In this document: positions 46,003 through 56,723 of the stretch, piece after piece
How positions within the stretch are numbered: the first letter of the stretch is position 1
Layout: the number at the start of each line of letters is the position of its first letter
Assembly: GCA_918807975.1 (NCBI GenBank)
Contig: OU964918.1
Location: 28,070,477-28,134,476, forward strand
Source: Aplidium turbinatum
Lineage: Eukaryota; Chordata; Ascidiacea; Aplousobranchia; Polyclinidae
Direction of reading: 5' to 3'
DNA: 64,000 nucleotides
Program-made: the position numbers and the translations under genes
The notes under the pieces: model-generated
What the model was told of the DNA's origin: nothing
Database searches by the model: none
Seen by the model: the letters and a program-made list of their open reading frames with translations, nothing else

Positions 46003-46436
46003 GGTTGGAAACATATTGATGCAAATCAGGTTGTCCCGTTTTGGACCTCAAGCCAATCCGCATCATCGATTCACGAAATGATACATCATTGTAGTTGTCA
46101 ATCTAGCCTACTTATGGCTCTCAATTAATATTCCTGCAAGAAAAAAGCCATAAAATGCACAAGACTTTGTTCATGCGTGTTCGAAACATGCAATTCGACC
46201 ACACAATCTCCAATCCTCTCTGATGTTTAATCTTCAATCCACTGACGTTTCATCTCCAATCCACACTGACTATTCAAGAAATGCTTTTGATTTTCTAAAT
46301 TTTATGTTGTAACTTGAAAAAACTTGTCGTACGAATTTTCTTAACATCAAATTACGTAGGCCTATGGTATGAATTTAACACTAAAATCCGCTACTGGTAG
46401 TTTTTTAATCTTGAATTGACAGTGTTAAGACTCAGA

Positions 46437-46577
46437 TTAAATTTTATAACCATCTTAATAGTATATCATTCTTTATTATTGTTGCAGTTTATACTGATGA
46501 AGCCACACTTGTGTGGCGAAAGCTCTGTATTTAAATAAACCGATTCTTCTGATTTGGTGTGATATTGTTTACTTTAT
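46437..46577 (+). mobile_element. 141-bp retroelement-type insertion with hammerhead-like core
   Basis: Flanked by a 12-bp duplication TTAAGACTCAGA (46425-46436, 46578-46589); the uninterrupted site is at 15697-15708. It holds CTGATGA, a 6-bp stem-loop GCCACA/TGTGGC and GAAA (46494-46521), between GTTTAT and ATAAAC. Helix III and the cleavage triplet are not convincing, so as a ribozyme it is degenerate or a different class. Long duplication and size suggest a Penelope- or SINE-type tail. Confidence 0.6.
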
Positions 46578-46756
46578 TTAAGACTCAGACATTGCATAAT
46601 CTGGTGTCGTGTATTCATTTGATTTGTAGATCATAATTACATATTATTTTAACTTTTAAAGTGGCATGGCTAAAAGGGAAATTCACCCCTGGTAGTTGCT
46701 TTTCTGGTTATATCCTTGATGACGTCATTATTGCGTCATACTGTACTGGTATTGTT

Positions 46757-47780
46757 CAGAGATATCTATAACTACGGGATTGGAAACTCTATTCAGTGTT
46801 GTACATCAGTAGGGTCATCACATTACTACGACTACAGAAAGATTAACAAAATAAAATATCGACTAAAAGATATGCAAAATTATATTTTACAATAATATAC
46901 AAAATGTACATTGTAGGCTACAATCACATTAAAATTTAATTGATGTATAAAAGTACATTTACGATTTTAGAAAAAAAAAACGATGAATCCAAAAATGACT
47001 GAATGCAACGAGTCCAAACACCGCCTACTGTTGTTCTTTAGCATTTTGCGTGCTGCAAATCGGATCAGAAGTAAATGAGGAGTGTTCAGCAATCAGTGAA
47101 ATGTGCTGTTGTATCATCAACTTGTTCACAGACCAATCCAGTACGAAACCAATACGTTTACGATGTCATCTGAACTCGTCGACAGCATGGCCGAGTGGTT
47201 AGCGCGTTGGGCTCGCAGTCGAGAGCCTGCATGTTCGACTCCAGCCACCCGCACTTGCTGTTGTTTCTCTGGGCAAGAAACTTTACGATAATTGCCTCTA
47301 CCCAGTGATCGATTGCGAGTAATGGGTAGTACCAAATTTAAGTCATAAGTACAGTAGACAGCCGGAAACAGACATTGCAGTTGGCTGCAGCGTGGGTCAG
47401 GTGTACGTCGGAAGGCGTACACCGATGCATAGCGCTCAAGTCCGCTTTCCCGCAATGCAGGATAAAGATAATAAAACAAACAAAAAAAATAAAACCAATA
47501 GTCATTCTGGAATTTTTTTAAGGAGCAAACAAAATACAACATGACTGCACTAATGGAATACAAACAAATAAACAAACCAGGCAAGCGTAGACCTTACAAT
47601 TTACAGCAGGTGAATTGATTGTTACGCTTTTAGTTGTTCGTTTAGCCTACTTGCTGCCCTTTGAGGTCAATTTATGTGATTGTTTACCACAGCAGCGCAC
47701 AAAGAAAAATGGCCCTAGTAGTGTATAAAATGGTTTTCAGTTCTACAGAGTTTCCAATCCCGTAGTTATAGATATCCCTG
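46757..47780. mobile_element. hAT non-autonomous element, CAGAGATATC / GATATCCCTG ends
   Basis: 1024 bp; about 33 bp inverted ends ('tataactacgggattggaaactct'); perfect 8-bp duplication GTATTGTT (46749-46756, 47781-47788). A tRNA-derived SINE lies inside at 47181-47497. No transposase. Confidence 0.9.
47181..47497 (+). mobile_element. tRNA-derived SINE
   Basis: The head 'gacagcatggccgagtggttagcgcg' carries box A, and 'catgttcgactcc' is box B. The body has 'tctctgggcaagaaactttacg' and 'ttgcctctacccag', reminiscent of the conserved central domain of animal tRNA SINEs, and an A-rich tail ('aaaacaaacaaaaaaaataaaa'). It is not a working tRNA: no acceptor-stem match. Confidence 0.75.
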
Positions 47781-48486
47781 GTATTGTTGTTATTGCTTGC
47801 AATTGCAAAATTTTAAGCATTTGCAAAACTTATATTGATAGTATTTGATCGCTTTTTTCAGAATAAACTTACCTTTGGTTCCTAAATTTCAAGTTGTCTC
47901 GTCTTAATAATGTAATGATGACGTCATAAAAAATGCAATCATGACGAAACTACTTTTGGGAATTGTGAAATGGTATTAGTAGGCTAACCGGTACTCCAAC
48001 AGCAACCGACCAAAATAGGTTAAAAAAGCAAAAAAATATTTGATGATGCCATAATGACGTCACCAATCAAACTATTTTGTGTTTGTCTCACTTATTTGTG
48101 TGTGCTTTTTAAGTTAAAATATGCAAAAATCAAATATGCAATTGCACAAAATGCCGTAAAAACAGCTGAAACGTGATTTTTGGGGAAATTCCCGATTTGG
48201 GGGTGATCACGTGACCCAAAAAGTTGCGGCACACACTAAAATCAAAGTTGGGTTGACCAACTGCAAAAATATGCAAAAAAACAACGTGTAACACGTTTAG
48301 CCTAAAGATTCCCCTAAAGGCCTGAACTATCACGCCGATTGCTGATGTGGAGCTGGCCATTGGCCAACTTCCAGTACCGTAGTTACAAGAATAATGACAA
48401 GAGAAATCTGGTACGGTCAAACCTCTAGTGTTATATTGAAGCTAGTTTATCTTGACTGACAGCGTATTGGTAATAAGGCCCAGCAT

Positions 48487-48762
48487 GTCCGCTCCGTTAG
48501 CTCAGTAGTTAAGCGCCCTCTAGATCGACTCTCGGGGTGTGAGCTTGAGTAACGCATTTCAGGATTGCTCTCCATTCAGCGGCACCAAGTCAATGGAATA
48601 ATTTCCCGGCAACAACACTTCAACAATCGGGAAACTTCACTTTGCCAATCTCGGTAACCGGCCCTATACGTCAAGAGCATCCACAAGTATGCAAAACTAC
48701 CAGGAATATCCAATCAAGGCTTTGTCAGTCCGAGGATAAAGATTCAAAACCAACCAACCATG
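48487..48762 (+). mobile_element. tRNA-derived SINE, second family
   Basis: Head 'gtccgctccgttagctcagtagttaagcgc' (box A of Val/Lys type), body with 'ttgctctccattcagcggca' and 'caacaacacttc', and 'ccaatctcggtaaccgg' near the end; A-rich tail. A second copy starts at 56554 and is split by two transposons. Confidence 0.65.
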
Positions 48763-48911
48763 TAGCTACCGGAATTCTGAGTAAGCAGCATGAGAGTGTT
48801 ATTGGTTCATAGTGTGGATTAAGGGAATGAAAGGTTTTTCATGCCCCAAAAAACGAACAAAATTATGCAATATTTCGAAGTAAACATTGTTCACTCAAAT
48901 AGCTTAGGTAA

Positions 48912-49177
48912 GGGAATGTTCAAATATTACGTAACGCTTTTTTTCCGAATTTTTGACCCCCCCTCCCCCATGTAACGCCAACGTAACGCTTTTTTCAATC
49001 CCCCCCTCCCCAATGTAACGCTTTTTCACTACGAATTCAGCACAAAAAAACTACCATTACGTATTCGAAAGCGTTACATAACGTTTTGCTTGAACCCCCT
49101 CCCCCCCGATGTGACGCTAACGTAACGCTTTGCATAAACCCCCCCTCGAAGGCGTTACGTAATATTTGAACGTTCCC
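48912..49177. mobile_element. Harbinger-like MITE, GGGAATGTTCAAATATTACG ends
   Basis: 266 bp, inverted ends GGGAATGTTCAAATATTACG and its near complement, 3-bp duplication TAA on both sides. Multiple internal 'gtaacgc' repeats in both orientations. GGG ends with a 3-bp T-A duplication fit PIF/Harbinger. Confidence 0.75.
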
Positions 49178-49235
49178 TAATTAACAATTGATATACCGTA
49201 CTGTATTTCGGCGCTGACCATGATAGGTTTTAAAC

Positions 49236-50546
49236 CAGTGGATCCCAAACTTTTTGAAGCGCAACCCAAATCTGAATTTGGTGAACATCTCGCGACCCAA
49301 GACACAGACAACCTGTATAAACAATTTTCCCACTCCTCTGGGTTTTTTCCAGTGTTTACCTGCCATAAACAAGACACAGACAACCAGTTGTAAAGCCGTT
49401 TACAATAGGTGCCGACTTGCTCAGAGGCTATTAAAAGTAAAAGCGCTGGATTTGTTGCTGAGTCAAACCGGCTTGGCTTCAGTGTCATTTCTCGGTGCTG
49501 AAAAATAAGCTCGTTTTTCGCATGCGTCCGGATGTCCTTTTAACTTGTTCTTCAAGGATTTGTTTGACAACATTTTGCAACACAGCCTAGTCACTAGTGG
49601 CTTCCCAGCACCAGGATAGCAGATAAAAATAAACTTTAAATTCTGAACAAATAAGATAATAGTCCATACACAAGTTTAATTCGTAATCAGCAAATTGGAC
49701 AAATATGACTGCACTTTATCACCACAACCTCGTAGGCTATATTCACAAGTAGGCTACATAGACATTAGACAAGTTCACAGAAAATCATGTCCAAATCAGT
49801 TATGAGGCCAAATCAGTTCCAAAAATGAGGCCATTTCTAGGAAAACTTAACGAAGCTTGTCAAAATCGAACATATACACAATCGGCACTAAACAGCTGTA
49901 TGATCAATTTTAAGGGGGTGGTTTACAGCTCTCGATAACCTGGGCATTTTTTGTTTTGTTTCTCTAAAAAATTTTCGTCCCATGCCATGCGGCTATGGTT
50001 GACGACATAGTGTTGATCGGTTGAAACTTGAAGTGTAGCGGAACTGCAAGAACTCTTTGGACATGGTCAAGTTGAAATGTGATGAATCAAAAATGATAAA
50101 TTTTGTTCAGGCTTTATTATATACACAATGGCGAAATGCTGTTGAAAATGTTAGTAGCTTCTGATATCTGGGTAGTGTTACTAGTGTCATAACCATGGCT
50201 GGGGAGTCGGGCAAAAAATATACAAACATTTCGATTTTTTTGGACAGTTTTAGGGCGCTGTGCGGAGAACACAAAACAATAATTTTAAAATTAATTGCAC
50301 ACAAAGTTTTTATTGTACATCGCTTTGTATCAAGCCGGAGTGGTCCCAATTTTAATGAATCCGGACACGCCAAAATCCTTCTGACTACAGCCGTGGACCC
50401 TGGTCATAACAGAGACTTCCCAGACAGCAAAATCCGTTATTTTTACATTAATGTAACGTTTGCAGACGTCACATACGGATGCGAAATATACGACAACTGG
50501 GATCCAGTGAGATTGATCAACCCCACAAAACTATGAGAGACGTGGG
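49236..50546. other. Non-coding stretch with hAT end and MITE fragments
   Basis: A CAGTGGATCCCAAACTTTTT hAT left end starts at 49238 without a partner. 50424-50480 ('cccagacagcaaaatccgtta...') is a diverged CCCAGACA-type MITE. The open frames at 49254-49508 and 50195-50536 have no recognisable domain. Confidence 0.4.
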
Positions 50547-51154
50547 CAGTGGCGGCTGGTGAGTTTTAGAAATGGGGGTGGTGCGTCTTCACCGAAGGCG
50601 ACTCGATTAGCGAAGAGGGGTCTGGGGGACCTCCCCCAGAAAATTTTGAAAAATTACATTTGATTAGGTGCATTCTGAGCGTATTTTCAGCTCTAAATTG
50701 TGATAAAAGTTTAAGATAAAACTGGCTTATTTAAGAGTTTCGCAAATGTGTAATATTCTGAAGGGGACATTCAACAAACAAATGTGAATAACACGTTCTA
50801 GCTATTGTGCTGTCACAGCATCTGAGCACCACAGGGTAATGTAACTCAGATGGTAAAACAATGTTAGTATTAGTAAAATATTAATATTCATTACAGTAAC
50901 AGGCGGCAGGCCTGACTGGTCAGTCATAAACAACAGCTGCAAAGCTTAAAACAAAACAAGTGGTTAGTCATGTGAACAACGTTTAAAAGGCCAAATTAAA
51001 AAATGCCAAACAAAATTTTTTGGGCAAAAAAACAACAAAAAATGCCAAAAAACTGCCTAATTTTGAAAAAATGCCAAACAGGATTTTTTTCATGCCAAAC
51101 AACATAAAAAATGCCAACCTGGCAACCCTGAATTGTGCTGTTTGTACAAGCGTT

Positions 51155-52738
51155 CAAGGTTGCCAACTGGTATATTTATATACCAAATTTCACAAATCTG
51201 GTATATTTTTTTTATGTTTGGTAGTCGAAATTTTCGTTTGGTATATTGGTATATATTTGGTATATTTTGTAGCATTTGGTAGGTGATTTTATGAGTTTGG
51301 TATATTTTATAATATTGTGTCAATTGACTAGTATTTTTTTCAATGTACAAATTTGGAGTGTGTTAACCAATAAAAACTTGTTTCTTCTTTAAAAAAGTTA
51401 AGTTGAAACACTAAAATGGATGTACCATTTGAGATTTAGACTAATGACCATAAAGACCTAAAGGTTTTCTAAAGCATGAGTGTCATTGGACTGGAGTTGC
51501 CTAACTGTAATGTTTTACAACGTATTGTTGTCTCGAGGTGTTAAAAGAATTCTTCTCAGTGAGCAACATTGCAAGTGTTGTTGACTTATGACTTTTACTG
51601 TGCTGTTATGATGGAATGTAAATTTTGGTTTCAAAATGTTGAACAGTGTTGTTAATGTGTGACTAAAACTTTATTTATGTTTACTAATACCCTTATTGTG
51701 TTATATCGTATGTAATTATTGAATCATAATTACTTAATTCTTTTTATTACCCTGACGTTGATACTTTGGCAAAGTGAAAAATTTCCTAAATTTTCGGAGC
51801 AAGTCTATTAGGCGCAGACAGTGGCGTAGACAAGGGGGGGGTGGGGCTTACAACCCCCCTTTGGCACGCGTATGATGCCACAATATTGAGAATGATGCTT
51901 TCAATCTCTGTCTCTAAGACAAAGTTGCCTTTAGAATTGTAAACGAAACTGCATTAAAAGAGCAAGTTTTGCCTATACAAAACATTTAAATATCTCCGCC
52001 AGGAATTAGCAACAAGAAAACATAGAGACTTAGCTTTATTACCAAAAAATTCCGAAAAAAAACATGATTTTATACTTTTGCTATGCCACCGGACAGCACC
52101 ATTTTACAGGAATATTTATACCCACATTTTTGTTAAAAATGATCTAAGAATGCACCAAATTTAAAGTAATTTTTCAAAATTTTCTGGGGGAGGTCCATAC
52201 CCCCTGTCGCTGGGTCGTCAAAACCCCCCTTTCAAAATTCCTGGCTACGCCACTGGGCGAAGACAATTAGGTGCGCACACTGTGGCGTCTGGACATTTAG
52301 TGTGGCACGCGGTCATTGTGGTGCTATTCGGAGTAAAGTCTGTTTTGTTGGGTTCTTGATGATTGCATGGTGGGTTTTATGCATTAGCCACATGAGCGTA
52401 ATCTCGTCTGCATCACAGGAACCAATGCTCCAGCAACGTTTAGTTTTTTTGTTTTCTGAAACTTGATTAAATATTAAAATGCGAAATCGCTGTGGTAATC
52501 AATTCATCTTCGAGTCATATATATTAAAATTGGCCCAAACTAAAACGTTCTTTGCCCAAGTTAAAAATTAAACATATTCAGCTAGTTGATGTGTGCAAAA
52601 CGTAATTTTTGTGAAAACTTTTGTTTTTCAGATCTTTTTGGTATAAACTTGGTATAACTTTTTAAGTTTGGTATATATTTGGTATATTTTTTTTTACTAT
52701 TTGGTATATATTGCTCTGCAGAATCTGGCAACCGCTTG
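51155..52738. mobile_element. hAT-like element with 'ttggtatat' repeats
   Basis: Ends CAAGGTTGCCAACTGG and CTGGCAACCGCTTG, flanked by AAGCGTT on both sides (7 bp readable). Both subterminal regions are filled with 'tttggtatat' direct and inverted repeats (51165-51310 and 52637-52710). The small open frames are translations of these repeats, not genes. Confidence 0.7.
51819..52255. mobile_element. hAT non-autonomous element, CAGTGGCGTAGAC ends
   Basis: 437 bp; ends CAGTGGCGTAGAC and TGGCTACGCCACTG, 8-bp flanks GGCGCAGA / GGCGAAGA (one mismatch), G-rich and C-rich blocks inside each end. Innermost layer of the 50.5-53 kb nest. Confidence 0.8.
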
Positions 52739-53289
52739 AAGCGTTTGCTATTCGTTTGTATAGGCAACTCAAGAAAGCACGCGGCTCGTTGACGTCACGA
52801 TCGAGTCTTTGTTTTATTGTAACCTTGCGCAAAATATTTCACAACACGCAGAGTTGCCAAATATAATTTACACAGTCAGCAATTTTGTGAACAGAAAACA
52901 TAAACTACATTTTGGGCAGAAGAAACGCTAAGATATTTGAGAAACTTTTGTGGGAGTGCTGCAGCACCGCAGCACACACTAGCGAGCCGCCCCTGGATGT
53001 GGGTCAACAGGTTGGGATCAATGCCTTTTTCTTTTTTGTGTGTGAAGGATACGCTTGGTTACTGTCACGTGGTTTTGCAGTCTGTTTTATGTGTAGATAC
53101 GCGTTACTTTGCAAGTTGGTCGACGGTTAGCAGAAGAAAATCCATCTATTCTAGTTTTGTGTTGCAAAAGCAAAACTTGGAGATGCCAGGAAACGTTATC
53201 TTTTTTTCTGACTGTTTGTTGGAAAATCTTCTTAGTGTGGCGGGTAAATAACATTAGAATGATAGTTTCTTATAGGAAATGAAGAGGGG

Positions 53290-53960
53290 TTAACTTTTAT
53301 CAGGTACAGCTGTAACAGATCGACCCTTCCTTACTTCAACCGAAGAGCCTGTAGTTGCTTCCCAAAATGCCAAAACACAAAGCCCCTTTTCTGAATTCAG
53401 CAACGACGAAGCAGATGTCATTATTCTTTACTAACCAAGCCCGTTGCCGAAGACAAAGCAAAGACCTTCTTCTAGTCACCGTAAGAGATCTTTCACTTGC
53501 ATCCTTACCGATACTCCTGAAAAAGATAGGTTAGTACAGCGGAAAAACAAACTAGTGCGTAAAAGGCCTATCCTGTCATCTGAAGACAGTGATGATGAAA
53601 GTAATGCATTGTCCCTTCACAACAGCACAGACGAGGAACTGGAAGATTCAAACTGAAAGCACTCCTTTGAAAATCTTGCCGAACGACTTTGCAGTAATCT
53701 AAGTGAAAGCCGGAATCATATTTCAAAACTATGCAGCAAAGATCATCACAGGACCGGACAAAGACAACGATTTTGAGGTATCTTTTTACAGGAAAGTAAA
53801 AAAAGAATTCATATTGCCGAAACAGAAGACCTGGCATCCGTATCGCGTGATGCTGTTCTTACTATGTTGTGTGCCAACACCAACCAAGAGACTGGCCAAC
53901 GTTATGAGGTTCCCCGTAAACTTGTCAGAATTCAACATGAAATGAACAGTTTGTTTGTCC
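53290..53960 (+). pseudogene. pogo/Tigger-like transposase, C-terminal remnant
   Basis: Pieces in order: 'TSTEEPVVASQNAKTQSPFSEF' (near 53330-53410), 'PLPKTKQRPSSSHRKRSFTCILTDTPEKDRL' (near 53440-53530), an acidic 'SSEDSDDES' tail, then 'AAKIITGPDKDNDFEVSFYRK' (near 53730-53790) and 'EDLASVSRDAVLTML' (near 53826-53870). 'ILTDTPEK' and the final 'DxxYEVxFLR' motif are characteristic of C-termini of pogo-type Tc1/mariner transposases. At least three frame breaks; the catalytic DDE part is absent. Confidence 0.5.
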
Positions 53961-54521
53961 AAATAAGATCAGTTTCTTGTACTTTATTATGTTTTAATGT
54001 GTTAATTGTGGAGACTCAATGTTTCACGTTAACTTGTGTAACTTTGACGTTGGCTTGTGTTTGTTCAGTGTTAATAGGTTCCCACCCCCTATTCATCGAT
54101 CCCATCAGGGTGGGGACCAATATATAGTTGTTTGTTTTTTTCAAATATATCAGTTTTAGGACTAAAAAATGGAAAATAACAATTTCTTTCTTCATTAAAA
54201 AAATCTTCTTTCCATAACGCTTCGTTTGTGAAATAAGCAAAGCGCTCTTGACTTTTTTGTCAGTGTTTAGCGCTGATCAAAAAATGGGTGTTCATTGGTC
54301 CCACATCTCCTCTACTATATTTCGGTCAAATAGGGAGAGGTATTTCGTTGAAAAATGCCATGTTGATTGGGATGGTCTAAGGCAAACAAACAACAAGGTG
54401 ACAAAAAGGGTTGGATAAAATGCTAAATATTGTGAAAATATCAAGCAAGTTACAGGGATGAAAAGTTGCCGGAATTACTAATAAAAACAAAAGAGAGAAC
54501 CAAATGGAGTTAATTTATAAG

Positions 54522-54607
54522 GGGTCTGCTACTATTCGTAGAGTCCGATTCGGCTTTCTCCGAAAAAGGCTGTCTCGGGATCGGCTACCCCGAAACGAGC
54601 CATTCCG
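54522..54607. mobile_element. Minimal 86-bp member of the GGGTCTGCTACT family
   Basis: Same two tips (GGGTCTGCTACTATTCG and GCCATTCCG) with just 60 bp between them, perfect 8-bp duplication TTTATAAG (54514-54521, 54608-54615). It shows that the tips are enough for mobilisation. Confidence 0.8.
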
Positions 54608-54615
54608 TTTATAAG

Positions 54616-55425
54616 GGAGGTCACAAATGATCAATCTGTTAAGAAGAGCTGTAATCAAAATCTGAATTCCAGTATAAGTGCAAAATTACATAGGTTGTGT
54701 TGTAATTACCTTAAAAACTGGTTTGAAACAACGCGTTTAGCTAAAATGATATTATTCACAAACATTTTAATTTACATCAAAAACTAGATCAAAAGAAAAA
54801 CCTTCTGCAGGAATACTTTAACATGTTACCAAATCAAAATACAGTTGTTAATTTTTACCATTTCAAAACCCACAAAATATGTGCTTAAACAGACGAACAA
54901 AACCTTTCGCTCAAATTACAACCAACGACAGACCAGAAATACAACAAAAAGCAAAATTTGAAAATATCGTGAAGGTATAGTATATAAAACATTTCCTTCT
55001 CATTACAGTACATCTTAATATTTCCGTGCCTGATCATTGTTTGCAATAAAAGTTAACAATTGTCATTCACTGTGATGAAATCAATGGAGACAGAAAATAA
55101 ATTATTATACTTCAAAAAAGGTTTGGGCTTCAGACACACTTTTATATTATAACATGGCTGGTATAGCCTATACCCTTTCTGCTATTGTAAAAAGGATATT
55201 TTGCAAAAAAAGATAGTTTTCTATTGCAAAAAAGATCATTGTCAAAGAACAGTCTTGTATAAGAAACAGACAAACTCCACTCTGAGTCAACGTAAAAACA
55301 AAGTTTTAGACTACAGTTTTGTCATAACCCCGAAACAGAACTTCAGTTTTCTGCTATTACTTGGAAAGAAAATTACCCTATCCAAGAAATTTTACAGCTT
55401 TGAAAGCAACAAGAAGTATTAATTA
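54616..55425. other. AT-rich region downstream of PQBP1
   Basis: No gene recognised. Probably PQBP1 3' UTR and flank. I find no AATAAA on the minus strand in a convincing place. The open frame 55201-55422 (plus) is lysine-rich, low-complexity and probably not real. Confidence 0.4.
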
Positions 55426-56025
55426 TTACTTTGGCTTTATTGGACCAAAGTCACGATGTGCCTGCTTGTTCCTATTTAATACTTCACCAGGAGAAGGATA
55501 TGGTCGCTGCTGAAACAATGGTCCATTTGCTGTAGAATCTACACCTGTTTTTGCATCATCTATCTTCTTTAATCCAGAAGACCAATCCCCAACTGGAGCA
55601 TCTGAATATGAACTTGGATCCATAGGATCAAATTCTTCTCTTACTCGCGATTTTTTCTTTTCATGTGCTGGTTTTTGAAATTTGACATGAACATTTCTAT
55701 TTTTCTTTGGCTCAGTTGGCTCAGGGACTGATGGTAAGGGAATATCTAGGTTCTTTGATGCAGGCCATGTAATAACAGCTTCTGGATCATTGGGAGGCAG
55801 CCAACTGACTTGATCAGTAAGTGTATCCCAATAATACCATGTGTCTCTCTCAGGCTCCCATACTTTATCCCAATTAGAAGGTAAGTGGTTTCCAAATTCA
55901 TCAAGCTGTTCATCAGTTTTGTCATAATCTTCTGCAATCACTTCCTCATCAGCAGGGGATTGATTTTCTTTGGAAAGAATACCACGTTTTGCAAGACGAG
56001 CTGCCAAAGCTGCTGGAAGTGGCAT
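55426..56025 (-). CDS. PQBP1: Polyglutamine-binding protein 1
   Basis: 199 residues from the conserved MPLPAALAARLAKRGIL start; the frame continues 12 nt upstream but only from a TTG, so 56025 is the start. A WW domain spans about residues 48-82 ('LPSNWDKVW', 'WYYWDTLTDQVSWLPP'), with W52, YYW and W75. The C-terminal 'EFDPMDPSSYSDAPVGDWSSGL' and 'NGPLFQQRPYPSPGEVL' match the disordered tail that in the vertebrate protein binds the U5 snRNP component TXNL4A/DIM1. PQBP1 is a nuclear protein linking transcription and pre-mRNA splicing. The polar Asp-Arg repeat region of the human protein is missing, which accounts for the shorter length. The coding region is a single uninterrupted exon, though vertebrate PQBP1 has introns. 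Confidence 0.92.
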   Translation of the reverse strand: MPLPAALAARLAKRGILSKENQSPADEEVIAEDYDKTDEQLDEFGNHLPSNWDKVWEPERDTWYYWDTLTDQVSWLPPNDPEAVITWPASKNLDIPLPSVPEPTEPKKNRNVHVKFQKPAHEKKKSRVREEFDPMDPSSYSDAPVGDWSSGLKKIDDAKTGVDSTANGPLFQQRPYPSPGEVLNRNKQAHRDFGPIKPK

Positions 56026-56039
56026 TATAACCTCCAATC

Positions 56040-56553
56040 AATTTAAGGTATAAATAAACAATATAGAAAGTTTAACATAGAATAACAGCTGTATAAAAAA
56101 CAGTAGCTGTGATCAATTACATAGCTGAAGAGCTTCTATGTACTCCCCATTTTGAAACAAGTGAATGACAATACAAATATGAAATCAACAATACCAATTC
56201 TAAAAGGTAATATGGTTTATTTGTTGTCAATCTACAACTGTTAAGAACTTATCAATTTTATTTGCATGATATGTATTGTATAATGTGACCACACTGCTAC
56301 CCCACTTATCCTTTTGCTCCGAGCAAGAAAGTGCGCAATTAGTCTTCGATAAATCTCTTTGTTTGATATGATCAAGCCTGGTATTGAAACCAGACCTACT
56401 GGACACTGGTATTAGAGCCAAAGACAATATATAACTACTCTGCCAGTGAGCTGGTTTTATTATTAAATATTGATTCAATCATGGTGATGACTGATGTCAC
56501 AATTATCATAAGAGTGGGGGTTGCTCATAAAACCTGCTATTGGCTTATGCAAA
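56040..56553. other. Upstream of PQBP1, no gene recognised
   Basis: AT-rich; likely holds the PQBP1 promoter and any 5' UTR, but no motif I would defend. Short open frames here have no recognisable domain. Confidence 0.4.
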
Positions 56554-56723
56554 GTCCGCCCCATTAGCTCAGTGATTAAGTAGCAACTTTGTACATGAAA
56601 AAACCTCATGCGGCACTCTTTCAGCTCTGCAGGGTATTTCCTTGAGCAACAAATTACAGGACTACTTTCCATTCAGCGGCATCTAGTGGATGGATTGATT
56701 CACAGACAACAACACTTCCTCAC
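56554..56723 (+). mobile_element. SINE (family of 48487), copy split by two transposons
   Basis: 'gtccgccccattagctcagtgattaag', 'ttccattcagcggcat' and 'acaacaacacttcct' match the copy at 48487. The hAT-like element 56724-59486 interrupts it; its continuation 59487-59525 ('aagtggaaattttactcagtc', 'aatctcggt') is cut again by the foldback element at 59526. Confidence 0.65.

Larger units (their letters stand above)
39024..48327 (+). mobile_element. XPG-family element, copy 2, heavily interrupted
   Basis: Paralogue of the split element at 1567-16432. Own sequence: 39024-39551, 40085-40565, 44755-44888, 46003-46436, 46578-46756 and 47781-48327. Inserted material: a hAT transposase fragment (39746-40084), a related XPG transposon (40566-44754), two small hATs (44889-46002, 46757-47780) and a 141-bp retroelement piece (46437-46577). 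Most insertions have clean target duplications. The left edge is uncertain because a LINE fragment abuts it. Confidence 0.75.
50547..52995. mobile_element. hAT element holding two further elements
   Basis: Left end CAGTGGCGGCTGGTGAG, right end GAGCCGCCCCTG, flanked by GACGTGGG / GATGTGGG (8 bp, one mismatch). It encloses 51155-52738, which in turn encloses 51819-52255. A right-end fragment of the 'ggccaa...ggcaaccctg' family lies at about 50985-51130. No transposase. Confidence 0.65.

Noticed and set aside
47181-47260. Functional tRNA-Leu/Ser-like gene
   Set aside because: Continues directly into a SINE body and A-rich tail, with no acceptor-stem partner.
47145-47505. 'aaaccaata' as target duplication of the SINE at 47181
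   Set aside because: The left copy is about 30 bases before the tRNA-like head; with such a short word in A-rich sequence this may be chance.
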